Shown here one piece after another: positions 1-8,453 of a stretch of DNA of 44,260 nt (its first letter is position 1; each line of letters opens with the position of its first letter). This stretch comes from Lachnoclostridium sp. An181. Its GTDB lineage: Bacteria; Bacillota; Clostridia; Lachnospirales; Lachnospiraceae. The DNA lies in NCBI RefSeq assembly GCF_002160325.1, contig NZ_NFKJ01000017.1, forward strand, positions 1 through 44,260, in the 5' to 3' direction. The notes below the pieces were generated by a model, which saw only the letters and a list, made by a program, of their open reading frames with translations, did no database searches and was not told where the DNA came from. The position numbers were made by a program, and so were the translations under genes.

Positions 1-1729
1 CCTCTAAGTCGCCACGCTTCACTTGATTGTAGATTGATGTGTCTGTCCCTGTAAGGTCAACGATTTTTCCGTCCTCTGTGATTTCAAATTCAATCGGTTT
101 CGCCCCGTCCGTCAGATAGCCCTCTGGAGCTTTGCTTTCCTCGATACGGTATTTTCCGTAAGGTAACAGGTCGGCAGAAGTAGAAGCCACGCCCTCAATG
201 TCGGTAAGGATTGTCTTTACCACTTCGCCTTTATTGTAGAGCTTGCCCTTGACAAGTACAGCGTTGTCATTCAGAGAGATGATTTCAAATTCAGCGTCTT
301 TCAAGGTCGCACTTCCTTGACCTTTGGTATCGATGGTTTCTAAATCTCTTTTCTGGATTTTCACACCGCCACGGATAACCTTGTCTGATACATGGTACTG
401 ATTGCTTCCAGACAGTACGGCAAGGTCGCCGTCCTCGGTAATCTGTGTAAGGTACATTCCTTTAATCTGTTCCTCGCTACCGTTTGCCTGCATATATGCA
501 CCGTCAAGAAGATAGCCATTAGGAGCTTTTGTTTCCTCAACGGTCAGCGTTCCTAAAGGAAGCACGTTCTTTCCGTCCTGTGTATAGAAGCTGTCCCCAG
601 ATACCTTGTATTCATCAGAAAGGCGGGAAACGTAATGGATAGTGCCGTCGCTGTCCTTTTCAGCGATTGTCTTTGTCACCCATGTCTTTGTCGGCTCGCT
701 AGGAAGATTGTCAGCAGTATAGTGTCCCGCATAGAATTTCCATGTGAACTCCGCACCCTCTAAGGAAGCGTCGCCCTGTGGAGCGTCTTTCTGTGTTTCC
801 ATGTCAATCTTGAAAAGCTCAATAAGGGTATCTGTGACCTTTGGTGTATCTGATACATTGAGTGTCGCTGTCTTGCCAGCTTCCACATTTAAGGAATAGA
901 CAGTGCTGTCTACCTTATAGCCAGCAGGAGCAAAAAGCTCTTTGATGTAGACTGTACCAGCCTTTACTTCCACGGTATCAGTATTTCCGCTGTTATCAGT
1001 CGTAAGGGTGGCAAGCTGTTTCGTACAGTCCTTATCAGAATAGACACCATAGGTCGCACCAGCGATAGAGTAGAGCCCGTTCCCGTCGGTAATGCTGGCA
1101 TTACTGGAAGTCTTTTTAAGTGTGGCATTTCCTACGGCAAGTTTCGCCCAGAACTGTCCAATGTCCTGTCCCTCGCCAGAGTAGATATAACCGCCACATT
1201 CATAGCGTCCCTTGTTCTCACTGGCAAAAGCTTTCGCCCCAGCGTAAACCTCGCCCTGTATAGCTTTAGGGATTTCATCATAGGAAGCTCTGACGTTATC
1301 GCATTGCCAACCAAGATGAACGCTCAATCTCTGCCATACGACGCACTGTTTCAAAAGATAGATATACTGACTGCTCAATCCGCTGTGGCTCTGCACATAC
1401 TGATTAACATACTCGATTGAGAGGGCAACATCTGAAATCTGGTCGTAGCTCATGCGTGTGCTTGCGTCGGCTCTGGTCTTGTAGCCGTTGCGGAAGTTGG
1501 TGTTAATATCCACGCAGAAAGCGTCCTCTCCCTCAACGGTCATGTGTCCCTCATTGAACGTTGAACCGATAGAACCGTCATTCATTACTTTTTCAACGAT
1601 ACCGACACGCTCTGCACTTTCTGTCCAATATTGCTTCTCGGAAGCATGGACGGCTGTTGTCGGAAAAGCGGTAACGATAGTCGCAAAGGCAAGAAAGCCT
1701 GTGGCTAATCGCTTCAATATCTTTTTCAT
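1..1729 (-). CDS. Thioester and Cna-B (SpaA-type) surface adhesin, C-terminal part outside window
   Basis: The reading frame is open from an ATG at 1729 to the left edge (576 codons), so the C-terminus and any sortase signal are missing. The RBS (AAGGAG, 1741-1746) supports this start. Residues 1-29 form a signal peptide ending in VHA. An N-terminal thioester domain is suggested by Cys72 in AFCVD and Gln128 in KQCVVW, the two residues that form the internal thioester in TQXA-type adhesins. Repeated Cna-B/SpaA domains follow, each ending in an E-x-x-APxGY motif (KELFAPAGY, EETKAPNGY, EESKAPEGY), typical of intramolecular isopeptide folds. The expected role is covalent attachment to host or partner surfaces. 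Proteins of this kind are often cargo of Tn1549-like conjugative elements, so an element may continue to the left; this is inference, as no mobility gene is visible here. Confidence 0.85.
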   Translation of the reverse strand, partial: MKKILKRLATGFLAFATIVTAFPTTAVHASEKQYWTESAERVGIVEKVMNDGSIGSTFNEGHMTVEGEDAFCVDINTNFRNGYKTRADASTRMSYDQISDVALSIEYVNQYVQSHSGLSSQYIYLLKQCVVWQRLSVHLGWQCDNVRASYDEIPKAIQGEVYAGAKAFASENKGRYECGGYIYSGEGQDIGQFWAKLAVGNATLKKTSSNASITDGNGLYSIAGATYGVYSDKDCTKQLATLTTDNSGNTDTVEVKAGTVYIKELFAPAGYKVDSTVYSLNVEAGKTATLNVSDTPKVTDTLIELFKIDMETQKDAPQGDASLEGAEFTWKFYAGHYTADNLPSEPTKTWVTKTIAEKDSDGTIHYVSRLSDEYKVSGDSFYTQDGKNVLPLGTLTVEETKAPNGYLLDGAYMQANGSEEQIKGMYLTQITEDGDLAVLSGSNQYHVSDKVIRGGVKIQKRDLETIDTKGQGSATLKDAEFEIISLNDNAVLVKGKLYNKGEVVKTILTDIEGVASTSADLLPYGKYRIEESKAPEGYLTDGAKPIEFEITEDGKIVDLTGTDTSIYNQVKRGDLE

Positions 1730-1756
1730 AGCTTTAATGTCTCCTTTCATTTTTGC

Positions 1757-1788
1757 AAAAAAATAGACGCTCATTTCTGAACGTCTAT
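1757..1788 (-). terminator. Terminator-like hairpin (attenuator?) before the adhesin gene
   Basis: On the minus strand a perfect 7-bp stem (ATAGACG/CGTCTAT, loop 12 nt) is followed at once by seven T residues, and lies directly upstream of the adhesin RBS. A promoter further upstream would have to read through it, so it may act as an attenuator, or it may insulate the gene from outside transcription. Confidence 0.6.
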
Positions 1789-1923
1789 ACAGTCTGAAAG
1801 GCTTGTCCTCTCTCAATATTTAATTGTTATAGGTACAACAGTTGCCTTTCTATAATAATGTACTTTGACTTGCGCTATTGATATCCGCCATGCCCGGCAT
1901 CCAACATGATTTTATATGCCATA

Positions 1924-1968
1924 AAAAACTCCTGCATCTCTTTTTAGATTATGATATGCAGAAGTTTT
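1924..1968 (-). terminator. Rho-independent terminator of the HAD gene
   Basis: Inverted repeat ACTCCTGCAT/ATGCAGAAGT (one mismatch) with a T-rich tail on the minus strand, 22 bp downstream of the HAD stop codon. The stretch 1790-1923 between this and the adhesin leader holds no gene I can support. Confidence 0.75.
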
Positions 1969-1989
1969 CGTTCCTGATACTGTTCTTAT

Positions 1990-2643
1990 TTATTTTATCA
2001 ACATCTCCTCAAGTTCTTGCACAGAGGCTGCTATATTGTCTGCTCCTGCGTGCAAAAGTTCTTCTCTGCTGCCATATCCATACAGAACTCCAATGGCATT
2101 GATACCGACTTCTTTCGCCCCTGCTATATCATGCATCCTGTCTCCAACCATAACTGACTCTTCCTTGACAATCCCTTCCAACTGCCCCATGGCATAGCGG
2201 AGGACATCTGCCTTTTTCACCCGGATCTCCTCCAAATCCGCTCCTGCGATAAGCTCAAAATATCCATCCATACCAAAATGTGCTAAAATACGTTCTGCCA
2301 TCACTTCTGGTTTGGAAGTGGCTACAAAGAGGCGTTTCCCCGCGCTTTTCAGTTTTCCGAGCAACTTTTCTATTCCTGGATATGGCCGATTTTCCTTCCA
2401 TCCAATCTTCTCATAGCGCTCCCTGAATTTTTGGATCCCCAAATCTGCCTGCTCTTTAGAAAACCCGTAAAACTCCATGAAGGAATCGCGCAACGGCGGT
2501 CCAATGAATTTACACAGACTTTCTGTATCTTCCACCCCGATTCCAAACGAGGAGAGCGCATACGCAGCCGACAGGGTAATCCCTGTCTTAGGGTCTGTCA
2601 ATGTTCCGTCCAAATCAAAAAACACATAGTTCCAGTCACTCAT
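1990..2643 (-). CDS. HAD-superfamily phosphatase, phosphoglycolate phosphatase-like
   Basis: A 217-residue soluble HAD hydrolase of the IA (Gph/PgmB-like) class. Motif I is DLDGT (nucleophile Asp10, acid/base Asp12), motif II VATSKP, motif III a Lys in RVKKAD, motif IV GDRMHD. A helical cap lies between motifs I and II. I chose the ATG at 2643 because AGGAGG lies 11 nt upstream; a start 57 bp further up has no such site. It probably dephosphorylates a small metabolite; the substrate cannot be told from sequence. It is separated from phnX by a terminator and the repeat region, so it is not part of the phosphonate operon even though PhnX is also a HAD enzyme. Confidence 0.88.
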   Translation of the reverse strand: MSDWNYVFFDLDGTLTDPKTGITLSAAYALSSFGIGVEDTESLCKFIGPPLRDSFMEFYGFSKEQADLGIQKFRERYEKIGWKENRPYPGIEKLLGKLKSAGKRLFVATSKPEVMAERILAHFGMDGYFELIAGADLEEIRVKKADVLRYAMGQLEGIVKEESVMVGDRMHDIAGAKEVGINAIGVLYGYGSREELLHAGADNIAASVQELEEMLIK

Positions 2644-2752
2644 ACTAACATATTCCTCCTCTTTTGATTTCCTATTGTACCATCTGTTTTTGTTTTCCAC
2701 AATTCCTTTTCCCGAAAGAACAAAGTGGTCAAGCCCACATCAACTCCCCTTT

Positions 2753-2896
2753 CCCTCAATCTTGAGGGGCTTGAACACTTTGCGCGCCGCCACAATACCG
2801 CAAGGCGGTAACATACCTCATTGCGGCGTGTGCATTCCTCCCGGAGGGCTTTTTATTCTATAGGACAGTCCGAAGGACTTTCCTATAGAATAAAAA
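2753..2896. repeat. Mosaic of inverted repeats (intergenic repeat element)
   Basis: Four nested or adjacent palindromes fill this gap. CCCTCAA/TTGAGGG lies at 2753-2769. A GC-rich foldback with GCCGC/GCGGC arms and inner ACCGC/GCGGT lies at about 2786-2829. CCTCC/GGAGG lies at about 2837-2847. A perfect 16-bp pair TTTTTATTCTATAGGA/TCCTATAGAATAAAAA lies at 2850-2896 and encloses a second stem AGTCC/GGACT. The outer arms are exact and the symmetry is striking. I recognise this as resembling repeat-rich intergenic blocks of Lachnospiraceae but cannot name a family. Confidence 0.7.
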
Positions 2897-2929
2897 ACAC
2901 TGTCCTCACATTTCCTGTGATGAACAGCG
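2892..2929 (-). terminator. Terminator of the phosphonate operon
   Basis: On the minus strand, CGCTGTTCATCACA pairs with TGTGAGGACAGTG around a GGAAA loop with small bulges, followed by six T residues. It lies 15 bp past the phnX stop. Its T-run is also one end of the 16-bp palindrome of the repeat block. Confidence 0.7.
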
Positions 2930-2944
2930 TTTTCTTTGTTTTCA

Positions 2945-3730
2945 TTATTTACAACTTTCCTTTTCTCTGACAATATTTAAGATACCTCTGACATCGCGCA
3001 CCACATAGTCTGCGCCTGCATCCAGGTACACTTTTTCCGCTTTTGCAAAAGCAGCCTCTTTCTCGGCATCACTCATTCTTTCGTACTCTTTTTGTGACAG
3101 CCCCATCACGGAACTTCCCTCCACAATGCCGACAGAAATCATTCCCGCATTTTTTCCTTCTTTGATATCTGCCACCGTATCCCCGGCCTTGATGACCTTT
3201 CTCACATCCAAAAGCCCAAGAGCCTCCATGTTTTTGAAAATCATATAAGGATATGGGCGTCCTCTTTTTCCCGTGGAATCCGGACTGCACCAAAAATCAG
3301 GATCATATCCTTTTTCTTTTGCAGCAGGCACAACAACAGACATCATCTCATCCGTATATCCTGTGGTAGAACCGATTTTTAATCCCATAGCTCTTAATTC
3401 ATCCACTGTCTCTTTTACATAAGGTTTCAGATCCGTGAAGTCTTTAAGGATTTCCATGATCTTATTTTCGCTGCACTCGTAAACCTTCTGCACATCCTCT
3501 TCTGTCCACATTTTTCCGTATCTGTCAACCCACAGATCCTGGATCCTCTCCATGGAGAGCATGGTGCGGATATGATCTATCTTGAGCATTCCCATCGGCT
3601 TTCTCACTTCCTCTACAGTCGGAGTGATCCCAAACTCTTTGAAAGCCTCAATAAACGCCTGTACGGGTGCAAAACTGCCGAAATCCACAGTTGTTCCGGC
3701 CCAGTCAAAAATAATTCCTTCTATCTTCAT
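2945..3730 (-). CDS. phnX: Phosphonoacetaldehyde hydrolase (phosphonatase)
   Basis: Cleaves the C-P bond of phosphonoacetaldehyde to acetaldehyde and phosphate, the second step of 2-aminoethylphosphonate breakdown. At 261 residues it matches the family length. The N-terminus has the family-specific FDWAGTTVD (nucleophile Asp9) rather than the general DxDGT. KPMGMLKIDH contains Lys50, the expected Schiff-base lysine. GDTVADIKEGKNAG is the metal-binding HAD motif IV. It begins 3 nt after the phnW stop, so the two are almost certainly translated together. Soluble and cytosolic. Confidence 0.97.
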   Translation of the reverse strand: MKIEGIIFDWAGTTVDFGSFAPVQAFIEAFKEFGITPTVEEVRKPMGMLKIDHIRTMLSMERIQDLWVDRYGKMWTEEDVQKVYECSENKIMEILKDFTDLKPYVKETVDELRAMGLKIGSTTGYTDEMMSVVVPAAKEKGYDPDFWCSPDSTGKRGRPYPYMIFKNMEALGLLDVRKVIKAGDTVADIKEGKNAGMISVGIVEGSSVMGLSQKEYERMSDAEKEAAFAKAEKVYLDAGADYVVRDVRGILNIVREKESCK

Positions 3731-3733
3731 CTT

Positions 3734-4825
3734 TTACCTGCGCTCCTCTAAAAATGTTTTGATTATCTCATACAATTTTTCAATATCCTCTTTGTAAATC
3801 TCACCAATATTTCCCACACGGAAAGTGTCGGCATCTGTCACTTTTCCAGGGTAGATCGCATACCCTCTCTCTTTGATATACTCGTACATCTCAGGGAAAG
3901 AAAAAGCATGATGCTCCGGATAGTAGAAAGTCGTAATGATCGGTCCCTGAAACTCTCCTCCAATATACGGACGGATTCCAAGTTCACCCATTTTCTCGAT
4001 CAAAAGCTTATTGTTCTCCTCATAACGCTTTGCTCTGGCAGGGATTCCGCCTTCTTGCTCCAGCTCTTTGAGCGCCTGCGCAAACGCCAGCACCACATGC
4101 GTCGGTGAAGTGAATCTCCACTTTCCGTCTTTTTGCATTGTCAGCCACTGATCGTAAAGATCAAGAGAAAGACTTCTTGCTTTTCCTTTGCTCTCCTTAA
4201 GTTTCTGACTGTTACAGATAATGAAGGAAAATCCTGGCACACCTTGAATGCATTTGTTCGCACTGCTTACAATAAAGTCAATTCCCAGTTTGCCAACCTC
4301 AATGTCCACACCGCCGAAACTTGACATTGCATCTACGATAAAAGTTCTTCCTTCTCCTTTTACTACGTTGGCCACGCTCTCAATGTCATTTAAAATTCCG
4401 GACGTTGTCTCACTGTGCACCATTGCCACGTGAGTGATCTTTGGATTCTCTCTCAACATCTCTCCAATTTTTTCTGCGGACGGAACTTTATCATAATCCT
4501 CTTTATAAAGGACATAGGAAATGCCCGCATGTTCAGCGATATCCACCATGCGCTCTCCATACGCTCCGTTTGCCGCGATCAAAAGAATATCCTCATCTCC
4601 GACAACACTTGTGATGACAGACTCTACTCCGAATGTTCCGCTTCCCTGCATGAGCACGACCGTATACTCCGGCTCACTTACATGTGCAAGCCCAAGAAGT
4701 TTGTCGCGGATTTCCAGTGTAATCTTTTTGTAGTCATCATCCCATGTGCAGTGGTCAAAGAGCATCTGCTCTTTGACCGTTTCTGTTGTTGTCAGTGGTC
4801 CTGGTGTTAATAATTTGTATTTCAT
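3734..4825 (-). CDS. phnW: 2-aminoethylphosphonate-pyruvate transaminase
   Basis: PLP-dependent class V aminotransferase that converts 2-aminoethylphosphonate plus pyruvate to phosphonoacetaldehyde plus alanine. The 363-residue protein begins MKYKLLTPGPLTTT, the family's N-terminus, and has the PLP lysine in SSANKCIQG (Lys191). DAMSSFGGVD carries the cofactor-binding Asp. The ATG at 4825 is preceded by a GGAAAG site; the frame stays open for 20 further codons upstream, but that extension overlaps the previous gene and does not belong to the family. It sits between the binding protein and phnX with short gaps, completing the PhnW-PhnX pathway. Confidence 0.97.
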   Translation of the reverse strand: MKYKLLTPGPLTTTETVKEQMLFDHCTWDDDYKKITLEIRDKLLGLAHVSEPEYTVVLMQGSGTFGVESVITSVVGDEDILLIAANGAYGERMVDIAEHAGISYVLYKEDYDKVPSAEKIGEMLRENPKITHVAMVHSETTSGILNDIESVANVVKGEGRTFIVDAMSSFGGVDIEVGKLGIDFIVSSANKCIQGVPGFSFIICNSQKLKESKGKARSLSLDLYDQWLTMQKDGKWRFTSPTHVVLAFAQALKELEQEGGIPARAKRYEENNKLLIEKMGELGIRPYIGGEFQGPIITTFYYPEHHAFSFPEMYEYIKERGYAIYPGKVTDADTFRVGNIGEIYKEDIEKLYEIIKTFLEERR

Positions 4826-4844
4826 GTTTCTTTCCTTCTCTTTC

Positions 4845-5861
4845 CTATTCAATTTCCGCTTTTGCAGCCTCTGAAATTTCCTCATGTTTCTTTAAAAGAT
4901 CTACAGTCAGTTTTTCCGGGAATACCTTTGGATACTGTGATGCATTTTCCGAATTTGTTGTCTCCCCTTCATACAGTGCATTCGGATAACTCTTCATAAG
5001 TTCCTCTCTGCCTTTTTCAATGATACACTGAGCCATTTCCTGAGCCTTTGGATTTGTGTCATCGCCTTTATCCACAACTGCAATGGACTCTGTCAAAGAG
5101 AAGTTTCCTTCTGTAGGATCCACATAGTCAACCGGAAGTCCATCTGCCTTGTCTGCAACTGCCTGCTGACGGAGTCCGAATCCGATCGCCACCTCTCCTG
5201 CACGTACTTTTTTAAGCGGCGCAGAACCGGAATCCTCGATATGATCCCCTGCATTTTTATAAATCCCCGCAAGTGTTTCCTTTGCTCCATCCTCACCGTA
5301 TTCACTCACCAAAGCCTGAACCAGAAGCCAAGCTGTTGAGGAACTCTTGATATCTGTTACAGATATCATGTCCTTATATTCTTCTTTTGTCAAGTCTTTC
5401 AGACATGTCGGTTTATCCAGATTGTTCTCTTTTAGCATCTCTGTGTTCACAATGATCGTTCCCTCCTGGGAAGTGATCGGAGCACAGTAATCAGATTCTC
5501 CTCCGTCGATCAGTTTATAGTCAAAATCCAGTTTCTGGAACATATTCTGATCTTCCTGTGCACTGTCCACATAAAATGTACTTAAGGTGATCAAATCTGC
5601 CTCTATATCTTTTCCTTCTGCCATTACTTTTCCGCCAAGCTCAGATGTTCCGAATGTCTGGAAAATATAATCTCCTTCATAGCCATTGTCGTCAAGAGTT
5701 TTCTTCATAGCCTCAATTGCCTCATCATCTGCATTGGAATAGATGATCACCTGTTCATCACTGCTGTTTCCTCCGCCATTACTTCCACATCCGGTAAGAC
5801 CGAACGCAGAAACCATCATTGCAGCTGCACATACAAATGCCAATACTTTTTTAAACTTCAT
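4845..5861 (-). CDS. 2-aminoethylphosphonate ABC transporter substrate-binding lipoprotein
   Basis: A 338-residue type 2 periplasmic-binding-fold protein anchored as a lipoprotein: charged n-region, hydrophobic stretch and lipobox LTGC (Cys25), then a Gly/Ser/Asn linker. The mature part starts VIIYSNADDEAIEAM, as in the iron/phosphonate (family 1) solute-binding group. Assignment to 2-aminoethylphosphonate rests mainly on being one nucleotide after the permease and 19 nt before phnW. It should capture the substrate outside the membrane and deliver it to the fused permease. The RBS AAGGAG lies inside the 3' end of the permease gene. Confidence 0.88.
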   Translation of the reverse strand: MKFKKVLAFVCAAAMMVSAFGLTGCGSNGGGNSSDEQVIIYSNADDEAIEAMKKTLDDNGYEGDYIFQTFGTSELGGKVMAEGKDIEADLITLSTFYVDSAQEDQNMFQKLDFDYKLIDGGESDYCAPITSQEGTIIVNTEMLKENNLDKPTCLKDLTKEEYKDMISVTDIKSSSTAWLLVQALVSEYGEDGAKETLAGIYKNAGDHIEDSGSAPLKKVRAGEVAIGFGLRQQAVADKADGLPVDYVDPTEGNFSLTESIAVVDKGDDTNPKAQEMAQCIIEKGREELMKSYPNALYEGETTNSENASQYPKVFPEKLTVDLLKKHEEISEAAKAEIE

Positions 5862-5862
5862 T

Positions 5863-7503
5863 TTATTTTTTCTCCTTTTTCGCTTTTTTACTTTTTCTAT
5901 TTATTACAAATCCAAGGACACCTTTTACGATCAGGTTGGTCACCAGGATGAGTAATGACAGAACAAACACTTCGTTAAACTTTGTATAGTACTGAAGTTC
6001 TTTGATTTTTGTCGTGATCACCATGGTCCTCGCTCCTGCGATAAAGATCACCGCACTTACTGTCACCATCGCGTTTACAAAATAATAACTGAATACTTCC
6101 AAAATGGTCGGTATCATATTCGGTGTCACGATCCTGAAGATTGTTTTTGCCCAGGAATCTCCCATCAGCGCAGCTGTTGTCTCCCAGGAAAGATTCAGCT
6201 TGGAAAGCGTATTCTTCATCATCAGGTAAGGGGTTGAGAAAAAGTGCACCACATTACATACGATAATAAGAAGGAATGTATTTTGAAGAGAAGTTCCTGA
6301 AAATACAAGCATGAACGCAATACCGATGACCATACCTGGTATGGTGTTTGTGATGAGCGCAATACTTTCGATCACGCCTTTCCACTTTTGTCCGAGCTGG
6401 CTTCTTGCCGTGGCAAGCGCCGCTCCGTATGTAGTCACAAGTCCGAGAAGTGACGTACAGACCGCCACAAACAATGAGTTTTTGTATACTCCAAACAAGC
6501 TGCCATCCTCAAGTACTGCTTCCACATGCTCCATGGTAAAGTTTGTCCTGTACGGCCACTCTTCCACAAGCGGTACCACAAAGATTACTGCAAAGATGGA
6601 AAGCATTACAGCCAGAATGAGTACTGACACTACTGAGCATACCCCATCTCTCGCATAGTTTTTTTTGATCTCAACATCCGAAATTTTATTGTAACGGACA
6701 TTGTACTTCTCCAGATAATGCAGCAACGTAATACTGATGATGGAAGGTATCAGCATCATCATCGCGACAACCGCGCCTCTGCCAAAGTCCGGAACACTTC
6801 CTAACATCTCGTTGTAAAGCACAGTTGCAACTACCTCGTATTTTCCACCCACAGACGCCGGAATACCGTAATCTGTAAAACTTAAGAAAAAGCACTGTAC
6901 CATGGATGCTGCCAAGGTTCCAAGAAGAGGGCGTATCACCGTCTGCATGAATGTTGCAAACGGTTTATCACCCATGACCCTGGAGACTACCATAAACTTT
7001 TTATCTATAAAGCCCATGGTGTTAAAAATCAGAAGGAATGAAATCGGAAGTGTATAGATCACATAGCCGAACAGCAGTCCCCAGAATCCATATATCTCAA
7101 AAAGCTGGCGTCCGAAAAGTCTTGTCAGCAGCCCCTGTTTCCCAAAAGAATAAATTATAGCGAACCCGTAAGTGATGGTTGGGAGCAGCATAGGCAAGAC
7201 TGCCAGCAATCGTATCAGCTTCTTAAATTTTTTATTTACATTTGTGTAGTGAATCGTGTACGCCAGAAAAAATGCAAGAACTGTTGCAATGACAGCTGCG
7301 GACAGCGACACGACCACACTGTTGCCAAGAGCCTGCAAAAAACCTCTCTCGCTGATGATTTCCACGTAATTGGACAGTCCGACCGCCCCGTCCCCCCTAA
7401 AAGACTGGAGCAGTAGCTGTATGATCGGAATTGCAAGAAATCCTGCAAAAACTAAGAGGACATACACATATATAATTTTGATCTCTCTCTCTTTGCGTTT
7501 CAT
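5863..7503 (-). CDS. Fused two-domain ABC permease for 2-aminoethylphosphonate
   Basis: A 546-residue integral membrane protein with two binding-protein-dependent permease domains in one chain, roughly residues 55-270 and 335-530. Each has about six membrane segments and an EAA-like loop near its end (MGDKPFATFMQTVIRPLLG in the first, MGDSWAKTIFRIVTPNMIP in the second). Such FbpB-like double permeases are usual for this transporter class and make a homologous partner unnecessary. Its start codon overlaps the ATPase stop by 4 nt (ATGA). The basic C-terminus ends at 5863, one base before the binding-protein gene. Confidence 0.92.
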   Translation of the reverse strand: MKRKEREIKIIYVYVLLVFAGFLAIPIIQLLLQSFRGDGAVGLSNYVEIISERGFLQALGNSVVVSLSAAVIATVLAFFLAYTIHYTNVNKKFKKLIRLLAVLPMLLPTITYGFAIIYSFGKQGLLTRLFGRQLFEIYGFWGLLFGYVIYTLPISFLLIFNTMGFIDKKFMVVSRVMGDKPFATFMQTVIRPLLGTLAASMVQCFFLSFTDYGIPASVGGKYEVVATVLYNEMLGSVPDFGRGAVVAMMMLIPSIISITLLHYLEKYNVRYNKISDVEIKKNYARDGVCSVVSVLILAVMLSIFAVIFVVPLVEEWPYRTNFTMEHVEAVLEDGSLFGVYKNSLFVAVCTSLLGLVTTYGAALATARSQLGQKWKGVIESIALITNTIPGMVIGIAFMLVFSGTSLQNTFLLIIVCNVVHFFSTPYLMMKNTLSKLNLSWETTAALMGDSWAKTIFRIVTPNMIPTILEVFSYYFVNAMVTVSAVIFIAGARTMVITTKIKELQYYTKFNEVFVLSLLILVTNLIVKGVLGFVINRKSKKAKKEKK

Positions 7504-8276
7504 ACATTGACCACCTGTAAGTTTCTTCGGATGTCATTCTGGAACAAAGTGAAAATATTGTTTCTCTTTATCTCCAGCTGGTTCAAAATAAAGTCTTTGA
7601 CAAATTTATTTTTTGGTTTTGCAATGATTTCCTCCGGTGTACCAAACTGTGAGATTTTTCCTTCATTGATGATCAACACTTTGTCGGACAATGTCAGCGC
7701 CTCTTCCGGATCGTGCGTTACAATGATCGTAGTTAAGTGATAATCCCTTGCAATCTGTTTGATCTTTTCTTTGATAGACTCCTTGATAACTCCGTCCAAA
7801 GCACTCAAAGGCTCATCCAAAAGAAGAATCTTTGGTTTCATTACCATTGTTCTGGCCAAAGCCACTCTCTGTTTCTGTCCCCCGGAAAGCTGTTCGATCT
7901 TTTTCTTTAAATGTTCTTCCAGCCCCAATAACCGAATCAACTCATCTACCTCCTCTTTTGTGGAGATATCCGGCTTATTTCTAAGTCCGTATGTAATATT
8001 CTGGTATACATTCAAATTCGGGAAAAGAGCATAATCCTGAAATACGATGTTAAATCCTCTCTTTTCCATTGGAACTGCTGTGATATCTTCCTCGTCAAAA
8101 AAGATATGTCCTTCATCCACATCTGTAATCCCCAAAATCAAGTTTAATAATGTCGTTTTTCCACATCCGGACGGTCCCAATATGGATACAATCTCTCCGT
8201 CCTGGATTTCCAGATCAATATTCTGTAAAATCGTTACGCCGTCATATGATTTTTTAATGTGCTGTAACTCTAACAT
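7500..8276 (-). CDS. ABC transporter ATPase for 2-aminoethylphosphonate
   Basis: A 258-residue ATPase with Walker A GPSGCGKTT, signature LSGGQKQRVAL, Walker B ILLLDEPLSALD and switch His in TIIVTHDPEE. I chose the ATG at 8276, with AAGGAG 8 nt upstream; an upstream GTG frame start is too close to its purine tract. It is the first gene of the five-gene operon (ATPase, permease, binding protein, phnW, phnX) and powers the fused permease. The 100 bp upstream is AT-rich, but I could not assign a convincing -35/-10 pair. Confidence 0.92.
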   Translation of the reverse strand: MLELQHIKKSYDGVTILQNIDLEIQDGEIVSILGPSGCGKTTLLNLILGITDVDEGHIFFDEEDITAVPMEKRGFNIVFQDYALFPNLNVYQNITYGLRNKPDISTKEEVDELIRLLGLEEHLKKKIEQLSGGQKQRVALARTMVMKPKILLLDEPLSALDGVIKESIKEKIKQIARDYHLTTIIVTHDPEEALTLSDKVLIINEGKISQFGTPEEIIAKPKNKFVKDFILNQLEIKRNNIFTLFQNDIRRNLQVVNV

Positions 8277-8375
8277 TGTTTTTTCTCCTTTCGCTCTTCG
8301 CATTTTTATTTTACCGTCCAACACCCGCTCCTTTCTATCGCATTGCTGTTATATCAAAGTTAAATCATCGTAAAT

Positions 8376-8416
8376 AAAAAACGCGGATTGTAAACAATCA
8401 CTCGTTTACAATCCGC
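8376..8416 (-). terminator. Strong terminator of the PepSY-ArsC transcription unit
   Basis: Perfect 13-bp stem GCGGATTGTAAAC/GTTTACAATCCGC with an 8-nt loop; on the minus strand it is followed by GTTTTTTATTT. It separates the arsC-like gene from the phosphonate operon and shows that the latter needs its own promoter between 8277 and 8375. Confidence 0.88.
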
Positions 8417-8453
8417 ATTTTCCCTTTTTTTCACTTTTTATGTGAAATATCTA

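Noticed and set aside
1878-2102. 74-codon plus-strand open frame near the HAD terminator
   Set aside because: Runs through the terminator hairpin and the antisense of the HAD gene; no RBS.
1990-2643. HAD gene as sixth member of the phosphonate operon
   Set aside because: A terminator and about 300 bp of repeats separate it from phnX, and the protein has general Gph motifs without the PhnX Schiff-base Lys.
2675-2863. 62-codon plus-strand open frame in the repeat block
   Set aside because: Composed of the inverted repeats themselves, no RBS, no resemblance to a protein.
8277-8375. TTTACG-N5-TTTAAC repeat upstream of the phosphonate operon as a fourth member of the two-component regulon
   Set aside because: The 11-bp spacing is present, but there is no -10 box 10 bp after the second half-site, so the geometry does not match.
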